Origin: Acinetobacter sp. ANC 3813
GTDB lineage: Bacteria > Pseudomonadota > Gammaproteobacteria > Pseudomonadales > Moraxellaceae
Reading direction: 5' to 3'
NCBI RefSeq assembly: GCF_002135435.1
Contig: NZ_NEGK01000002.1
Span: 166,479-230,478 of the forward strand
Length of the DNA: 64,000 nt
Each line of letters starts with the position of its first letter. Position 1 is the stretch's first letter. This document shows, piece after piece, positions 18,986-26,718 of this stretch. The notes beneath the pieces were generated by a model. It was not told the origin of the DNA. It saw nothing but the letters and a program-made list of their open reading frames with translations, and did no database searches. Position numbers and translations under genes: made by a program.

Positions 18986-19974
18986 TCAGCTTCTTAGCTT
19001 GCAGTTTTATATTGCTGACTTTCAGCATGGCCTTACTGATCTCGTATGAATTTAGAGAAAAGCTAAGACTATATTTCCACGATGGAATTTCGCAGTTTAA
19101 AAGCAAATTATTTTCTGCAAAGCAATTTGCGCATCAAATGAATGAGGCTGCATCTCCTGACCAAATTCAATCACATTGGCATTTGCAGCAATGGTGGATT
19201 TTAATTGCGGGCTTTTTTTTATTCAGCAGTATTTTACTGTATGCATTTACCCGGCCCATTACTGCTTCCAGTATAGAAGCTGACTATTTAAAAAAAACTG
19301 ATCCGCAAATTTATGCCATGCTGGAAGGCCAAATATTGGATGTTCCGCAAGAGCTGGATGAATCTCTAGTTCAAGAAGCAGTCAATGATGCAATTGCTTT
19401 AGAAAATAATACAGCCTCTATTGCAGCGGCTCACATTTCCCCTGTATTGCATATCAATACCGATGATGAAGATTTGGTCGAACATCAGCATAGTGATATT
19501 GCTTCTGCTGATCGAAAATGGAATAAAATTAACCCGCGATATAAGCAGCGATTGCTTATGGTGTTCAAAATCATGCGCGAACAGCATGGCTATGAAATGG
19601 TGCTTTTAGAAGGTTATCGCAGCCCTGACCGCCAAAACACGCTGGCGCAAAATGTGAATACGACTCGGGCTCGCGGTTATCAAAGTTATCATCAATTTGG
19701 TCTAGCAGCTGATGTTGCATTTAAACGAAATGACAAAGTCGTGATTTCAGAGCGTGATCCGTGGGCAATGCGAGGTTATGAACTCTATGGACAAACGGCC
19801 GAAACGGTGGGCCTCACTTGGGGCGGCCGCTGGAAATCTCTTCAGGATTATGGTCATACGGAATACCGTATGCCAGGTTTAAAGAAAACGCGTGAAATGG
19901 CTGAACAGCTCACCTCAGAAGGTCAGCTGCAAGCCCGTCAAATGTCTATAAAAGCAGCTGCTCATATGCCGTAA
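18982..19974 (+). CDS. tagX: TagX-like peptidoglycan L,D-endopeptidase of the T6SS locus
   Basis: A 330-residue protein with an N-terminal hydrophobic segment, a second membrane segment near 72-92, and a C-terminal peptidase M15-type domain (about 170-310). Zinc-site motifs are visible: 'LLEGYRSPDRQ', 'SYHQFGLAADVAF' (His...Asp ligand pair) and 'GHTEYRM' (final His). Acinetobacter TagX is described as an L,D-endopeptidase that opens peptidoglycan so the T6SS can cross it. It is the last gene of the plus-strand operon, coupled to the preceding gene by ATGA. Confidence 0.88.
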   Translation: MISFLACSFILLTFSMALLISYEFREKLRLYFHDGISQFKSKLFSAKQFAHQMNEAASPDQIQSHWHLQQWWILIAGFFLFSSILLYAFTRPITASSIEADYLKKTDPQIYAMLEGQILDVPQELDESLVQEAVNDAIALENNTASIAAAHISPVLHINTDDEDLVEHQHSDIASADRKWNKINPRYKQRLLMVFKIMREQHGYEMVLLEGYRSPDRQNTLAQNVNTTRARGYQSYHQFGLAADVAFKRNDKVVISERDPWAMRGYELYGQTAETVGLTWGGRWKSLQDYGHTEYRMPGLKKTREMAEQLTSEGQLQARQMSIKAAAHMP

Positions 19975-20003
19975 ATAGATATCTCAAATCATCTTATTAA
20001 ATT

Positions 20004-20768
20004 TTAGGCTGAAAAATATTGCTGCAGCAGCTCAAGAACTTCAGCCCTTTTTTCGGCATGCAGCCAATGGCCAGCGCCTTCTACAGCTTTAAGCTCGGCA
20101 TCTGGAAATTGACGAGTAATCGCATCTAAATACTCAGGCTTAGCAAGATATGGGGAGGCAGTGCCGCGTAAAAATAAAGCCGCTTGAGGGCTTGCTGGCT
20201 GTTCTGCCCAGCCTAAAATATCTGGATAATGTGCATTTAATGCATGAACATTAAACAGCCATTTTCCTTTTGAAAAGGATTTCAGCAAAAACTGTATCAC
20301 CATCTCTTCGGAGACATATTGCTTCATTATATCAATAGCTTGCTGGCGTGTTTCGATTTGAGCCTGATCTACAGCCAGCAATGCTTTAAAGATTTGATCA
20401 TGATGGTTCTGCTGATATGCCACTGGCGCCATATCGAGAATAGCCAATTGCTCTATACGCTCAGGCGCTAAGCCCGCCATGCGCATAGCAATTTTCCCGC
20501 CCATGGAATGCCCTGCTAAACTCACTTTTTCAAGACCAATTTCATTCAATGTATCAAGTACATCCTGCGCCATTAAGTCATAATTCATATCATTAGAATG
20601 TGCTGATTTTCCATGATTTCGCACGTCAAACTGTATAACTGTATGCGTTTGCATAAACGCCCGCGCCAGCATGCCTAAATTGCTTAAACTTCCAAATAAA
20701 CCGTGAATAAATACAATAGGCGTTTGCTGTGAAGTAGAATTCCGATGCAGTTCATAATTTAGGATCAT
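20004..20768 (-). CDS. Alpha/beta-hydrolase, YbfF-type esterase
   Basis: A 254-residue alpha/beta-hydrolase. The oxyanion stretch 'FIHGLFGS' (20-27), nucleophile elbow GHSMGG (86-91, Ser88) and C-terminal 'GAGHWLHAEKRAEV' (catalytic His) are all visible. The 'VRNHGKSAHSNDMNYDLMAQDV' block is typical of the YbfF acyl-CoA/ester hydrolase group. The physiological substrate is unknown. It is a single gene on the strand opposite to the T6SS plus-strand operon; the two converge with a 29-bp gap. Confidence 0.85.
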   Translation of the reverse strand: MILNYELHRNSTSQQTPIVFIHGLFGSLSNLGMLARAFMQTHTVIQFDVRNHGKSAHSNDMNYDLMAQDVLDTLNEIGLEKVSLAGHSMGGKIAMRMAGLAPERIEQLAILDMAPVAYQQNHHDQIFKALLAVDQAQIETRQQAIDIMKQYVSEEMVIQFLLKSFSKGKWLFNVHALNAHYPDILGWAEQPASPQAALFLRGTASPYLAKPEYLDAITRQFPDAELKAVEGAGHWLHAEKRAEVLELLQQYFSA

Positions 20769-20947
20769 GCTGAATTTATGGTGACTTATTTAGATAATTT
20801 ATGATGATTGTTCAATGAAATTTAATCAATTGTTTTTCGTGTTTAATCTATAAATTTGCTTAGGCTATTTTGGTTCGTCTTTTAGGATTTCATCCTTGTT
20901 TCACCACGCACCTCTTTTTCGAGGATAAATCTCGATGCAAACTAAAC

Positions 20948-21814
20948 TTAAAAATAATTCAGCGGCAATTTTAAATATCGCTGGCCATTGGACTCTGGTT
21001 CTGGCATCCGTCCGGCATTCATATTAATTTGAATCGCTGGCAAGATCAGTTTTGGCATGCTCAAGGACGCATCACGGCGTGTTCGCATTTCAACAAATTC
21101 GGCTTTAGTCACGCCTTGGTGAATATGCACATTCCCCTGCTTTTGCTCCTGTATAGTTGTCTCACATTGATACCGATCACGATTTTCTGGCAAATAATCG
21201 TGACACAAAAAAACCCGCATGTGCTCTGGCAAGTGAAATAATTGCTGTACAGAATCAAATAACATAGATGCACTGCCCTTAGGAAAATCACAGCGTGCTG
21301 TTCCATAATCAGGCATAAATAAGGTATCACCCACAAATACGGCGTCTTCAACAACATAACTCAAACATGCAGGTGTATGCCCTGGCGTTGGAATGCAATA
21401 TGCGTTTAAGTCACCAATTTTAAAAGATTCATGATCTTGAAATAGATAATCAAAAACTTGATGGGCATTAAAATACTTCACATCAAAATTATAAATAGCG
21501 CTAAAAACCTGCTGCACTTGCTTAATATGATGCCCAATTGCAATTTTCCCGCCAGTTTTCTCTTTGATGTACTGAGCTGCTGTTAAATGATCGGCATGAA
21601 CATGGGTTTCTAAAATCCATTCTACGCTTAGGCTATTTTGCTGAATGAATGCTAATATACAATCTACATGTGCTGTAGAAATTGATGCAGATGCTGCGTC
21701 ATAATCTAAAACACTGTCAATTACGGCGCATTTCTGTGTTTTGGGATCTGTCACGACATAACTGAATGTGTTGCTATTTTCATCAAAAAATTCTTGTACC
21801 CAAGCTGTTAGCAT
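20948..21814 (-). CDS. Metallo-beta-lactamase-fold persulfide dioxygenase-like hydrolase (Blh/ETHE1 group)
   Basis: 288 residues from the ATG at 21814, chosen because it has an AGGAGG site 6 nt upstream (plus-strand 21821-21826) and overlaps the upstream stop as ATGA; a longer reading frame upstream only re-reads the transporter gene. The metal motif 'ETHVHADHLTAA' (HxHxDH) and 'PTPGHTPACLSY', 'VGDTLF' and 'CHDY' match persulfide dioxygenase-type members. With the two YeeE/YedE-like genes it resembles blh-pmpAB sulfide-detoxification operons: import or export of sulfur species plus oxidation of glutathione persulfide. Confidence 0.85.
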   Translation of the reverse strand: MLTAWVQEFFDENSNTFSYVVTDPKTQKCAVIDSVLDYDAASASISTAHVDCILAFIQQNSLSVEWILETHVHADHLTAAQYIKEKTGGKIAIGHHIKQVQQVFSAIYNFDVKYFNAHQVFDYLFQDHESFKIGDLNAYCIPTPGHTPACLSYVVEDAVFVGDTLFMPDYGTARCDFPKGSASMLFDSVQQLFHLPEHMRVFLCHDYLPENRDRYQCETTIQEQKQGNVHIHQGVTKAEFVEMRTRRDASLSMPKLILPAIQINMNAGRMPEPESNGQRYLKLPLNYF

Positions 21815-22236
21815 CACTTTCCTCCTTCTGACCACATGCGATGCAGCCAAACACCAGCGAACATGGCTGCAATAAAATACAGCGCTTGATAATGGCCCAA
21901 GCCAATTAAAGTAAAACTCGGCGCTGGACAAATACCCGCCATGCCCCAACCGATGCCAAATATACAGCTTCCCGCAATTAATTTTCGGTCTAAAACTGTA
22001 TTTTTCGGCAACTCAATTGGCTCACCATACGCTGTTTTAAATTCAGGATGTTTCACTGCGCGCTGAAACGGAATAAACGCTACTGCGATTGCCCCTGCCA
22101 TAACAAAGGCTAAGCTCGGATCCCATGCACCTGCAATATCTAAAAAATTCAATACTTTTTCTGGATTTGACATGCCAGAAACCATGAGCCCAACTGAAAA
22201 AAGACCGCCGAAAACAAAGGCAAAGAAATTTTTCAT
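21814..22236 (-). CDS. YeeE/YedE-family half transporter (PmpB-like)
   Basis: A 140-residue membrane protein with about four hydrophobic segments and the YeeE/YedE motif 'FGIGWGMAGICPAPS' near 92-106, where a Cys lies in the presumed pore. Larger YeeE proteins (TsuA) carry thiosulfate; here the channel is split into two genes, as in PmpA/PmpB pairs. It starts 4 bp inside the end of the upstream half and overlaps the downstream hydrolase, so the three genes form one coupled operon. Confidence 0.85.
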   Translation of the reverse strand: MKNFFAFVFGGLFSVGLMVSGMSNPEKVLNFLDIAGAWDPSLAFVMAGAIAVAFIPFQRAVKHPEFKTAYGEPIELPKNTVLDRKLIAGSCIFGIGWGMAGICPAPSFTLIGLGHYQALYFIAAMFAGVWLHRMWSEGGK

Positions 22237-22652
22237 AGCACGCCCCCTAAAATATGACGCATAACGAAAACAGTAATCATACCAGCTCCCATAAATATAG
22301 CGGTTGCTACGAATGAGCGTTTTGAAAGCCGACTAATACCGCATATCCCATGACCGCTGGTACATCCTGAACCAAGCCGTGTTCCAAAACCAACCAGCAC
22401 GCCAGCAATGGCCATCATCCATGGACTCGCTTGAATCGTGATCTCGGGCTGTATGAATAATCCATAAAGGAAAGGAACGCAGATTAAGCCCAGTAAAAAC
22501 CAAAATGCTGGCCGTTTCAGCAATTGATTCCCATCAAAGAGCTGACCGATTAAACCGCTGATTCCTGCAATTTTTCCATGCACATACAGATATCCTACAG
22601 CAGAAGCGCCTAGCATTGCGCCGCCAATAAATGCCATTGCGAAATCATTCAC
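22233..22652 (-). CDS. YeeE/YedE-family half transporter (PmpA-like)
   Basis: A 139-residue membrane protein with about four hydrophobic segments and the signature 'GFGTRLGSGCTSGHGICGISRLS' near 88-110 (conserved Gly-Cys pairs). It is the N-terminal half of the YeeE/YedE fold and the first gene of the sulfur operon. The stop overlaps the next start by 4 bp (ATGA). An A+T-rich inverted repeat lies just upstream of its start and may be an operator. Confidence 0.86.
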   Translation of the reverse strand: MNDFAMAFIGGAMLGASAVGYLYVHGKIAGISGLIGQLFDGNQLLKRPAFWFLLGLICVPFLYGLFIQPEITIQASPWMMAIAGVLVGFGTRLGSGCTSGHGICGISRLSKRSFVATAIFMGAGMITVFVMRHILGGVL

Positions 22653-22668
22653 AGCCCATACTCATTAA

Positions 22669-22694
22669 AACAATATATATTTTTATAATATGTT
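22669..22694. promoter_or_regulatory. A+T-rich inverted repeat before the sulfur operon, possible operator
   Basis: The left arm AACAATATATAT and right arm ATAATATGTT are nearly complementary around a T-rich centre, about 17 bp upstream of the first ATG of the operon. BigR-type ArsR repressors of similar operons bind A+T-rich palindromes, so an operator is plausible. No regulator gene lies next to it. The repeat could also be chance in A+T-rich DNA. Confidence 0.35.
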
Positions 22695-22989
22695 ATTGGG
22701 TTTTTATTTCAAGCTTTTTTAGATCTAATCTTTATTTTTATTCTTCATACACTCTTTTTCATTAGAGATATTCTAGATGTACTTAAGATAGCTTGATCAT
22801 ATAAATGAAGCATTGTTAAAGAGTAAAATCAAAGCTTAAATAAGCATCACTTTTTAAATTATTGTTTATGTGAAGTTAATAGTTTTAAAAAACCTTTGAA
22901 TATATCCCCGAGGATTTTTTAACTCTGAGCTTTTTTATTAAGATAATTTTAAATATCATTTCGGTGCGAAGAATACTGCATCAGCATGA
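22695..22989. other. Non-coding A+T-rich spacer
   Basis: With the inverted repeat, this is the 337-bp gap between the sulfur operon start and the end of the zeta-like toxin gene. It should hold the promoter of the sulfur operon and the 3' end of the toxin transcript. I see no conserved ORF and no clear terminator. Confidence 0.4.
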
Positions 22990-23742
22990 TTATTCTTCAA
23001 AATCTTTTAAGACTTTTTCCGCAAACCATTTTGGAAGCACCTTCAAACTTTGGTTCATTTTTAAAATTTCAGCCGATTCAATCTCTGCAATAAATGACGC
23101 AATTTGCCCATCAGCAGAATTATCAAAAATATAAGTTCTGTCAGCCGCTTCTATGGCCTGCATCAGCAAATCCATGCTGCGCTGATAGCGTTCTATAATT
23201 TTTTGCTCAGGCACGCCATGACCGCCAGTCTGTACACGGTACTTCACCCGTGCAATATTAATCATCGGATCTACGGTAGATACATAATACAAATACGTTC
23301 GGTAGCCTTTGCGTTTGGCTTCCTGTAAAAATTCGACTTTAGAGATGTGCGACATGACCGTTTCAAAAGTAAAGCTGATCTTTAAATCCAAAAATGTCAG
23401 CCGGATATAATCTATAATTCTGGCGCATAAATACGAGTCTATTTCACTGGCATCAAATAAGATTTTTGAATGATCCAGCAGAATCGGCTCTTTGGCGAGT
23501 AAAGCGGTATACTCACCTGCTTTCGGACGTTTTTTCTTCTTGAGAAAGTCAATGAGATCCTGCGCTTGCAAGGCAGAATGGTAATGATTTAAATCAACAG
23601 TATGGGTTTGATTGAGCTGCTGCTCCAGTTCATCTGCATTTAAATAAGCCCCAATATGATGGGGCAAGAGATATTCTTTAACAGTGCTTTTTCCGGAACC
23701 ATTTGGACCCGCAAACATCCTGATGCGAGGCTGTCGAGGCAT
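22990..23742 (-). CDS. Zeta-toxin-like P-loop kinase
   Basis: A 250-residue P-loop NTPase. The Walker A motif GPNGSGKS (12-19) lies at the extreme N-terminus, as in zeta toxins and related kinases, followed by 'AYLNADELEQQL'. A central 'FTFETVMSHISKVEFLQEAKRKGYRTYLYYVSTVDP' block is typical of the zeta_toxin family, as is the later 'VKYRVQTGGHGVPEQKIIERYQRS', which contributes an Arg-rich active-site helix. Zeta toxins phosphorylate UDP-N-acetylglucosamine precursors. The gene starts 3 bp after a small upstream gene that could encode an antitoxin. A non-toxic nucleotide kinase is the alternative. Confidence 0.8.
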   Translation of the reverse strand: MPRQPRIRMFAGPNGSGKSTVKEYLLPHHIGAYLNADELEQQLNQTHTVDLNHYHSALQAQDLIDFLKKKKRPKAGEYTALLAKEPILLDHSKILFDASEIDSYLCARIIDYIRLTFLDLKISFTFETVMSHISKVEFLQEAKRKGYRTYLYYVSTVDPMINIARVKYRVQTGGHGVPEQKIIERYQRSMDLLMQAIEAADRTYIFDNSADGQIASFIAEIESAEILKMNQSLKVLPKWFAEKVLKDFEE

Positions 23743-23745
23743 GTA

Positions 23746-24006
23746 TTATGCAGTTCCCTCTAATTTCTTTTTACGTTTAAGCACTTTAGGCAGATGATCA
23801 GCTGCAACATAGGCTTGAGATAAGTCCTTCACAGCTGTTTCCTGTCCGTTTTGCATACGGCGCATCAGCTGCTGATTCTTTGCATACACAACATCAGAAG
23901 ATGCACATGCGCGCTCAAAAGCATTGCGAAATGCATGAATTGCAAGCTTAGGAATCATGTCATCCTCATACTTGCCTGCTTTGATCACTGCTGTAAAAGC
24001 TGTCAT
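23746..24006 (-). CDS. Small partner of the zeta-like toxin, possible antitoxin
   Basis: An 86-residue, basic, mainly helical protein that I do not recognise. A CAGGAG ribosome-binding site precedes the ATG. It lies directly upstream of the zeta-like kinase with a 3-bp gap, the usual antitoxin-first order. It does not resemble the classical epsilon antitoxin. A role as antitoxin is inferred only from position and size. Confidence 0.6.
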   Translation of the reverse strand: MTAFTAVIKAGKYEDDMIPKLAIHAFRNAFERACASSDVVYAKNQQLMRRMQNGQETAVKDLSQAYVAADHLPKVLKRKKKLEGTA

Positions 24007-24217
24007 TCAACAACTCCTGAACGTAAAACACATGGTGTTAAGGCTATCTTAGCATACTGGCTTAATTTGTCTATTTCTTCGGCGATATAGACCTGAATCA
24101 ATAGCACGGACTAGAAATTGAATTTTACAGATCTCTGCATAAGTACAGACATCTAATCAGCAGCCTCTATTTTAATATATAGAGGGACAATACAAAATGT
24201 AAGTGCTAAATCCTGAC

Positions 24218-24318
24218 ATAAAAAAAGCCACTTTTCAGTGGCTATTAAACAACGACATCAACATGATGTATCAAAGAAGAAAGCCTCAGTCAGGGATACC
24301 AGGCTTTACCTCTTTAAT
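24218..24318 (-). ncRNA. Candidate small RNA ending in a strong terminator
   Basis: On the minus strand a perfect TATAAT (complement of 24325-24330) is followed by a structured stretch of about 100 nt. This holds a 7-bp hairpin (AAAGCCT at 24280-24286 pairing with AGGCTTT at 24301-24307) and then a rho-independent terminator (24226-24243, followed by seven U). No ORF fits. The -35 element is weak. It could instead be the 3' untranslated end of the secreted-protein gene that stops at 24395. Confidence 0.45.
24226..24243 (-). terminator. Rho-independent terminator
   Basis: The stem AGCCACT/AGTGGCT with a four-base loop is followed on the minus strand by a run of T. It ends the candidate sRNA and/or the 24395-24754 gene. 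Confidence 0.75.
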
Positions 24319-24394
24319 ATCTTTATTATAGTGTGATGCATTTATCAATAAAAACCAATTCTTTATCATTTCCTGACAATATCTATTGCCAAAT

Positions 24395-24754
24395 TTACTG
24401 AACAGGCTTTTTTCCTGCGCAGAAGCCTGATGCCGTCATGCCAGAATCTCCCAAACTCGATTTTTGCCGATCTAGAAAATTTTGAGAAGCCATAAGCATG
24501 ACTGATGCCATCTCTAAACTTAGATTTTCTTTAGACAAAGAGGCAATTTGCTCATAAGCATTTAAACGCTCACACAGCGCTTGGCTTTGCTGTTTTGCAT
24601 CGGCCTGACGGTCTGGCTGGTCTAAAATAGCTTTAGTCTGCTGAATGATCTGCATATGCTGCTGAATCTTCTGATCGTAGGCTTGCTGTGTCAAAACTTC
24701 CGCATGACTCAAGCTAGCAGTACACAGCAGACATCCGGCAAGCTTAAGCTTCAT
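24395..24754 (-). CDS. Small secreted protein of unknown function
   Basis: 119 residues from the ATG at 24754. This start begins MKLKLAGCLLCTASLSHAEV, a clean signal peptide with an AxA-like cleavage site; upstream in-frame ATGs would add a non-signal stretch. The mature part is a Gln-rich helical domain with two cysteines (in 'ALCERL' and 'GFCAGK') that may pair. It overlaps the end of the preceding Imm33-like gene by 11 bp, so the two are probably cotranscribed. I do not recognise the family. Confidence 0.7.
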   Translation of the reverse strand: MKLKLAGCLLCTASLSHAEVLTQQAYDQKIQQHMQIIQQTKAILDQPDRQADAKQQSQALCERLNAYEQIASLSKENLSLEMASVMLMASQNFLDRQKSSLGDSGMTASGFCAGKKPVQ

Positions 24755-25085
24755 CGCCTTCTTTCCATACGTCTTCATAATCATCTGCATCAATCATAAA
24801 GCGGTAACCCGTATCTAAAGCTAAATATGGGAGCGCATCTGGAAATTCTTTTTCCAGTTCTTTGACACTGATAATTTCAAAGAACTCTTCGCCATCACCC
24901 AGTTCCCCGCCATAAATGAACCATGACACTTTATTTTCGTCTGGAAGCTTACGCAAACCTACAATCGGTTCTTTCTTCAAAGTATGCAATGCAATAGCAA
25001 CAACATCGGTTTCTTTTACAGGCAGATATGCAGAGCCAAATTCTTCACATACCAATTTCTGTTCTTCAATCAGCTCTTTGTCCAT
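24744..25085 (-). CDS. DUF2185/Imm33-like small acidic protein
   Basis: 113 residues from the ATG at 25085, which follows a weak GAG site; another in-frame ATG lies 12 codons upstream. The sequence is acidic, with a 'VSWFIYGGELGDGEEFFEIISV' block and a C-terminal 'ALDTGYRFMIDADDYEDVW', a pattern I associate with DUF2185 (Imm33) proteins. Some members are immunity proteins in polymorphic toxin loci, but no toxin gene is adjacent. The following gene encodes a secreted protein and overlaps it. Confidence 0.6.
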   Translation of the reverse strand: MDKELIEEQKLVCEEFGSAYLPVKETDVVAIALHTLKKEPIVGLRKLPDENKVSWFIYGGELGDGEEFFEIISVKELEKEFPDALPYLALDTGYRFMIDADDYEDVWKEGDEA

Positions 25086-25250
25086 AATTCTCAGGCATTC
25101 ATCAGTTTTTGATGCTCTCATTGTATCCGATCAATCTCATAGATGGTTATTTTCGCTATGCAAATCGGATTTTTTCTTTAACGCCGTTCATCATTATCTA
25201 AAACAGTAGCGGCTAAAACACTTTATTCAACACTCAGATTCTGTTAAATT

Positions 25251-25271
25251 TTGAAATAGTAACATTTTCAA
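25251..25271 (+). promoter_or_regulatory. UmuDAb-type SOS box before the umuD-like gene
   Basis: A 21-bp imperfect palindrome with arms TTGAAA and TTTTCAA around an AGTAACA core. It closely follows the Acinetobacter DNA-damage box bound by UmuDAb (arms TTGAAA/TTTCAA with a GTAAC core, as I recall it). It ends 28 bp before the start of the umuD-like gene and should repress it until DNA damage occurs. A matching box precedes umuC at 26685-26705. Confidence 0.8.
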
Positions 25272-25299
25272 AATTCACACCAACATCGCAGAGCAGTGA

Positions 25300-25896
25300 A
25301 TGAACGAGCAAGTACAGGAAAACCGCGGCGGCAAGCGCATCAATGCAGGACGCAAAGCGAAATATCAGGAGAAAACGGTTGTCATGCGCGTACCAGAATC
25401 TAAAGTCATTGCAATTAAAGAATGGCTGAAGCCTATACCTGCCGATGACCGCAGCCATGATGTTGAATTGACACCCATTGAATTCCGTAAGGCGCTGCAG
25501 ATCCCATCCCCTTTGGAATCTGTTGCCGCAGGCTTTCCATCTCCTGCACAAGATTATGCTGAAGAATCCATTGATCTAAACGAATATCTGGTTCATAACC
25601 CTGCGACGACTTTTGTGCTGCGGGTCAATTCGTTTTCGATGAAAAATGCAGGAATTGATGCCGAAGACAAAATCTTAATTGATCGCAGCTTAGCGGCAGA
25701 ACATGGCGATATTGTCCTGGCCTTAATTAATAATGAATTTACTGTTAAACGACTAATCAAAGAAAAACGAGAAGATGGCACAGAAGACATTTGGCTAAAA
25801 GCAGAAAACCCTGAATACCCAGATATCCATTTTCAAAGTGAGGAGCAGTTTCTGGTCTGGGGCGTTGTCACTTGTGTGTTAAAGAAACTGCGCTAA
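25300..25896 (+). CDS. UmuD-like S24 self-cleaving protein with extended N-terminus (UmuDAb-like)
   Basis: A 198-residue S24-family protein, about 60 residues longer at the N-terminus than E. coli UmuD. The self-cleavage site is Ala77-Gly78 within 'AAGFPSPAQDY', matching UmuD's CGFPSPA. The catalytic Ser113 (in NSFSMKNAG) and Lys150 (in FTVKRL) are 37 residues apart, as in UmuD. The N-terminal 'GGKRINAGRKAKYQEKTVVMRVPESKV' may bind DNA, as in UmuDAb, the Acinetobacter SOS repressor. No ddrR-like gene, the usual UmuDAb neighbour, is visible, so this could be a paralogue that serves as polymerase V subunit. Confidence 0.85.
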   Translation: MNEQVQENRGGKRINAGRKAKYQEKTVVMRVPESKVIAIKEWLKPIPADDRSHDVELTPIEFRKALQIPSPLESVAAGFPSPAQDYAEESIDLNEYLVHNPATTFVLRVNSFSMKNAGIDAEDKILIDRSLAAEHGDIVLALINNEFTVKRLIKEKREDGTEDIWLKAENPEYPDIHFQSEEQFLVWGVVTCVLKKLR

Positions 25897-25920
25897 CGCG
25901 CTATTTAAGTTTTACCCATA

Positions 25921-25948
25921 AAAAAGCGCCAGAAATCTAGCGCTTTTT
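25921..25948. terminator. Bidirectional terminator between the umuD-like and lipoprotein genes
   Basis: Perfect 9-bp arms AAAAAGCGC/GCGCTTTTT lie between two convergent genes, giving a T run on both strands. Confidence 0.85.
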
Positions 25949-25981
25949 GATCATTGCATTAGGCCATCATGCCCAATCAAC

Positions 25982-26458
25982 TCATTTATAGACTTCTTTA
26001 AATTGCTGATACAGCGATGATTCTTTACCATCTTTCACCACATAACGGGTAATCACGCCTTTATTGGTTTCTAGGCTCATGGTAATGCCTAAGTTCTCTT
26101 TGCTACCAGACGACAGCTCCGCCATCAATTTAACTGGCACAGCCACCATTGCTCGTGAGCGATACATTCCCAATATCACTTCTTGCTGTGTTGCTGCTGA
26201 AGGATTAAAGCTCAGTGTTTTCTGACCATTGCTAAAGTTAACTCGGTTAATCTCATAATAAGTATTTACGCTGTTTAAGCTAATTTTCATATCCAAAAGA
26301 TCTTTCTTCTGCTCATTCCAGCTGACTAAAACCGTTGGGCATACTTCATTGGCTTCACATAGCAATAAACCGCGCGTTCCAATACTGTCACCCTCTGGAA
26401 GCGCCGCACAGCCAGAAATCAACAAGGTGCCAAGCATCAAACCCATAATTTTTTTCAT
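25982..26458 (-). CDS. Lipoprotein of unknown function
   Basis: 158 residues from the ATG at 26458, chosen because it has a GAGGG site 6 nt upstream and begins with a lipoprotein signal (MKKIMGLMLGTLLISGC, lipobox ISGC with Cys17). The mature part looks beta-rich and has a second Cys pair (in 'LLLCEANEVCP'). I do not recognise the family. It sits on the opposite strand between the umuD-like gene and umuC, splitting what is an operon in many bacteria. Confidence 0.75.
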   Translation of the reverse strand: MKKIMGLMLGTLLISGCAALPEGDSIGTRGLLLCEANEVCPTVLVSWNEQKKDLLDMKISLNSVNTYYEINRVNFSNGQKTLSFNPSAATQQEVILGMYRSRAMVAVPVKLMAELSSGSKENLGITMSLETNKGVITRYVVKDGKESSLYQQFKEVYK

Positions 26459-26684
26459 ATTACCCTCATTATAATTGAAGCGTATAAAACCATTTTGTTC
26501 CAAGAACTGCTCCTAACAAGAAAGTACTACAGCTTGATCAAAAGACAAATGATTAATTCATTCAAAAAAATCGTTCAAGGCTGGATTGATCATAAGCAGG
26601 TTTACATTTTTAAGTTCTAAATACCTTTTATCTGAATGTCTCAGACTCTATTTGATCTGCATTAAAATTCAATTTATGCTTATT

Positions 26685-26705
26685 TTGATTATGTAACTTA
26701 TTCAA
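26685..26705 (+). promoter_or_regulatory. UmuDAb-type SOS box before umuC
   Basis: A 21-bp palindrome with arms TTGATT and ATTCAA around TGTAACTT. It closely matches the box at 25251-25271 and the Acinetobacter UmuDAb consensus, and ends 13 bp before the umuC start. It indicates that umuC is controlled on its own but with the umuD-like gene as part of the damage response. Confidence 0.8.
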
Positions 26706-26718
26706 AAAAAGCTTTGCC

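Noticed and set aside
21815..21949. 45-codon upstream extension of the metallo-hydrolase reading frame
   Set aside because: It only re-reads the preceding transporter gene in another frame; the ATG at 21814 has AGGAGG and the family start.
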